From positions 2,928,181 to 2,992,180 of the forward strand of contig PTFA01000081.1 in the NCBI GenBank assembly GCA_003342895.1: 64,000 nucleotides of DNA, given 5' to 3'. Both the position numbers and the translations under genes were made by a program. This DNA comes from Casuarius casuarius (taxonomy: Eukaryota > Chordata > Aves > Casuariiformes > Casuariidae). Of the stretch, positions 60,701 to 64,000 are shown one piece after another (within the stretch, counting starts at the first letter, position 1; each line of letters begins with the position of its first letter). Under the pieces are notes generated by a model. That model did not search any database, was not told where the DNA came from, and saw only the letters and a program-made list of their open reading frames with translations.

Positions 60701-61379
60701 TATCTTGAATTAAGCTAACAAGTGACTTTTCTAAACAGCAGCTATTCANTTTAGATCACTTGCCCTTTTAACTGTGACATTCTCTAAAATCTTTGAACAG
60801 AGTAGAGTTTAAGAACAATAACCCCTTTGTACAAAATTAGGAGNTCAGCATTACGAAGGAGACCTTAAGAAGAAGAATGTTCTTCAAAACGAAGCAAGCA
60901 NCAGGCCAATATAGGAGAAGACGTGTCCTCCTTGCTTTAATGANCTGTGGCTAATTTAGGGAACTAAAGTCTCATGCCAGTGGCCTGGATGGAAGGCAGC
61001 AGAGCCCACAGAGGTCCCTTCAGGATTATGCTAGGGCCTTCCGCTGGAATCAACCCTTTCTGAGCATTACGTTGCTCTTCCTCTACACAATTCATACACT
61101 AATCCTTATGCCAAGGTAACAAAGTCAAAGAACCAAATATCTTGCTACTAGACCTACTTCCAATAAAGTCCATTATCATTGCAGTTTTAAGGGTAAGTGG
61201 CATNTGAGAGCATCTGGTTCATCAGTTATTCAATTAAGAGCTATGCAGTACAAAAGAAATATCAAATTAGAAGAAAAATGATAAACACCCAGACACGCAA
61301 CCATTAACAGCAGATGATAACGGAGACAGTAACAGAGCAGAGCTCCTCACTTACTGACTGATGGGCCATTAAAGGAACC

Positions 61380-62640
61380 NTTCAGGCTTAGCCTTGGAAG
61401 GACCAGCCTGATTTTTGTAACTGATAAGAAGGGGGAAACAAGATTATCATGAATATTATGGGATATTTGAGGANGCTTGTGNNATTGTGTAAAAATTCTG
61501 GGATGTTTAGGGGAAGGGCCAAGATGGGGAAAGGGACGGACGGATCAAGGTGGATCGCANAGGAATGCTTGTGGGGAAAATGGAGAGGAGGGGGAGCAAA
61601 GGGGGCCCACTGTGGGTAGGCAAGCTGCCTACCTGACTGAGCCCTGTACCTGATCACCACAGACTATCCTTTTTNTCAAGCCCTTCTCAGAACTATTTTT
61701 TCTGCATAACCTCACTATCCTACACCTGGTCTAAGGTGCCAGCAACTGGAGACGGGGCTGCAGGTGACCAGGCCCATGGGTCTATGAGTNACCAGCTGGA
61801 GAGGCCAGGGTGTACATGCACATGAGAGAGGTCTAAATATCACCAACCCAAAAGACCTGGGTGTGCTTGTATTTCTCCTGTGAATTTAATCCTGTTTGTG
61901 TAACTCTTCAGCAAACTTCAAGCNGGACTAGCCGCAAGTAGGAAGAGACCCACATCTGGTTCTGGGAAGACTCAAGGTCTGAGCCAGTGGCTGGTAAGGG
62001 AGTCCAGCATCCAGGCATGGATATTATACAGACTGACAGCCTGTGCTAATATCTGAGAGGTTTGTGGGGATGCCTGCGAGACAAGTAGGCGAGTGCACGC
62101 ATCCATTCACCAGTAAAAATTGAGCTGAAGTAGCCAGTGATTAGGAGAGACCTGCACAGCAGGCAAGAGGCAAAGGTCTGGGCACAGACATTAGACAGAG
62201 AGGCTGTGCCGATAGCAGAGGGATCTGTGAGTGAGGGCTTCCTTGGGAATCTAGAGAGTGAGGATGTGCCTGTTTCACCAGGGAACTTCACTCATGATCA
62301 GCCAGAGAAGAGGAAGAGGACCGGGCTATTTGTACTCATTACTCATGTTTTACATGACTTCTGGTGGTGCAATATGGGGGTGCTGGCAAAGGCAGTGCTC
62401 TGTGTGCAGCCGTCTGTGTCCAGCCACATTAGTGCCCTCTGCATGCACATGTACCTCTCTGGGACACGCTCGGCCTCGCAACTGGCCCAACCTGCAGGCA
62501 GGACCAGCCACCACGTCCATCGGCCCCGGAGTGACTCGCTCCCGGGTCAGAGAGCACCCGTGAAGGAGGAAATACTTAATACAACTGAAGACAGCACAGT
62601 ACCAGTTCTCAGCTTTGCTCTCTCCAGGGAACAAAAATAA
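61380..62640. repeat. Probable interspersed or degenerate tandem repeat block (unrecognised family)
   Basis: GC content is higher than in the flanks. Two segments about 165 bp apart resemble each other: near 62012 (GATATTATACAGACTGACAG, then CCTGTGC) and near 62180 (GACATTAGACAGAGAGG, then CTGTGCC). Each is followed by a TCTGAGAGG-like and a TGTG-rich stretch. The pattern suggests diverged tandem units or an LTR-like element. The open frame 62137-62640 lies inside it and is not credited as a gene. Confidence 0.4.
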
Positions 62641-63743
62641 AACTAGACCCAAACANGTTAACTGCTGCAACAAGGCTTGCTCTTATTTAGGCTTTGAAAG
62701 ACTGATATGGTTGTTGTAGGCAAAAGGAAATTGTGGGTGTTGGGGACAAAGCAAAGTAAGATGCCGTAACAGTCCCNGTCCTGTTCCCCCACCTCTGCAG
62801 GATTTGCTTCCTCTTCTCCCAGGGCTTGTGACTTACNTGTCTTCCAGGTATTCATCTATGTAGACATGTAACTCTGTGTGAGGGAGATTACAGAGACTGA
62901 AGGTGAAGAAAACTACTGAAGGGAGAGAGAGCTTTAAGTAGTAACACTAAAAAAACCAAAAGTAGGCCAGCTAAGTGTATACCACATATGTTATACAGAG
63001 AGCACAAACAGTGTGCCTAGAAATGGCCACGGCTATCCTTTCCCTAGATCACAAGAACAGCACATTGTCCAGATAAAATGGAACAGGCTACAGCTTTTCT
63101 CATCCGCAAACAGAAACGCCAGCCAAAGTGACTGCAACTCAGGCACGTGCACCTCAGTCTGCCCAGAAAAACGACACCAGGACCGAAAAGCCTTGTCTAC
63201 ATTGCCTGTGCAGGCTGAAAAAAATTTTTCAATTCCCACCGTAGCTTGCACAATTTAAGGGAGCTTTCCTTTATTTTAGCCTTTAGAAAANGAATGGAGG
63301 CAAGGTCTATCTTTATAGAATAGGTACTTGTGCNTCTAAACCAGTTACAGGTAAACAGGGTAATCTGGTCTAAAAGTAATTTTAGAAGTAAGGTGATTTA
63401 AGCACGAATTCAATTTTAGAGATTTATGTAATTTGGATAGTCATAAATTATAAAAATTATGACTACTGTTTCACTGAAGGAGTCTTATTTAAATTTCCCT
63501 TGGATCCCAATGGAACGTAGTGTATTGGAAGGTAAAGCGTGCAACATTTGTACAAGAACCGTTTTTTTTCCTGTATCTTTAACCTGAAATTACATTTCTG
63601 CTGCAGAATATTTTGGAATGGCTCCAATACATAACAAAGTTCATCACTCTGTAAAACATTTTGCAGGATCATTTCTCCTCAACCCTGTAGGTTTGATTTT
63701 TTCCAAACTGCCAAGGATTCAGAGGGGTAAAGGGGGGAAGTTG

Positions 63744-63783
63744 GTTTTTTTTTTGTTTTTGTTTTTTGTTTTGTTTTTTTTTT
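63744..63783. repeat. T-rich low-complexity tract
   Basis: T runs separated by single G residues, about 40 bp, in the DAB1 intron. Confidence 0.85.
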
Positions 63784-64000
63784 AAATCAAGTCTGCCCTC
63801 CTAATTTACCCGCACTGCACACAACGAATACAGCCAAGCAAGGAAAACAACAATCTAGCTGTACGCATTGTCAGAAAACACATCTAAATGCAATGGCAAT
63901 AAAGACCTTGCTCTGCTTGGCGTTGCAAAGTCAAATTTTCAAGAATCAGCTGAAATATCCCTAACTCTGAGCTTAGGTGCTGAGCCCTACCTACGTAAGT

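Larger units (their letters stand above)
55051..64000 (-). other. DAB1 intron upstream of the cassette exon (runs off the window)
   Basis: About 8.9 kb without a recognisable coding exon. I looked on the minus strand for the next expected upstream segments, namely the residues around FEDFEERFAAATPNRNLP and YDVPKSQPVS, and did not find them. Notable contents are the CpG island, a homeodomain-motif cluster, a repeat-like block near 61380-62640 and T-rich runs. Confidence 0.75.

Noticed and set aside
62137..62640. 167-codon open frame on the plus strand
   Set aside because: It lies inside a repeat-like block with internal similarity. No family was recognised and there is no splice or promoter context.

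Overview
This is a stretch of vertebrate chromosome holding three genes in the order C8A (+, last exon only), C8B (-, complete coding region) and DAB1 (-, the 3' part of the coding region). From what I recall of the human map, C8A and C8B lie tail to tail on 1p32 with DAB1 beyond C8B, so this is a conserved block. Compact introns, sparse and old repeats, a CR1-type LINE remnant and a DAB1 cassette exon like one described in chick point to a bird or another sauropsid. The species cannot be read from the sequence. Single N bases are scattered roughly every few hundred bases.

Layout. 68-219: terminal exon of C8A, ending in the C-terminal thrombospondin repeat, followed by its 3'UTR with poly(A) signals near 886-895. 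220-7039: tail-to-tail spacer. 7040-27323: C8B in 12 coding exons, all with GT/AG borders and compatible phases, giving a 588-residue protein (human about 591). 27324-45985: 18.7 kb between C8B and DAB1 with no recognised gene. It holds an interrupted open frame (31538-32002) and an AT-rich stretch (about 33870-36650) that could be a distal 3'UTR on the minus strand. 45986-55050: the last six DAB1 coding exons that I can identify, including a 57-bp in-frame cassette. 55051-64000: DAB1 intron, containing a clear CpG island (about 56230-56740), a homeodomain-motif cluster (about 57709-57740) and a repeat-like block (61380-62640).

How the genes work. C8A and C8B encode the alpha and beta chains of complement component C8. 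Beta binds C5b-7 and alpha then inserts into the membrane and starts C9 polymerisation. Their last exons are clear paralogues: 152 coding bases each, same phase, same TSP1 repeat. DAB1 is the cytoplasmic adaptor of Reelin signalling in neurons and is functionally unrelated to C8. Its PTB domain and tyrosine-phosphorylation cluster lie upstream of the window. The most interesting points are the intragenic CpG island, a possible internal promoter about 1.2 kb upstream of the cassette exon, and the cassette exon with its unusual flanks.
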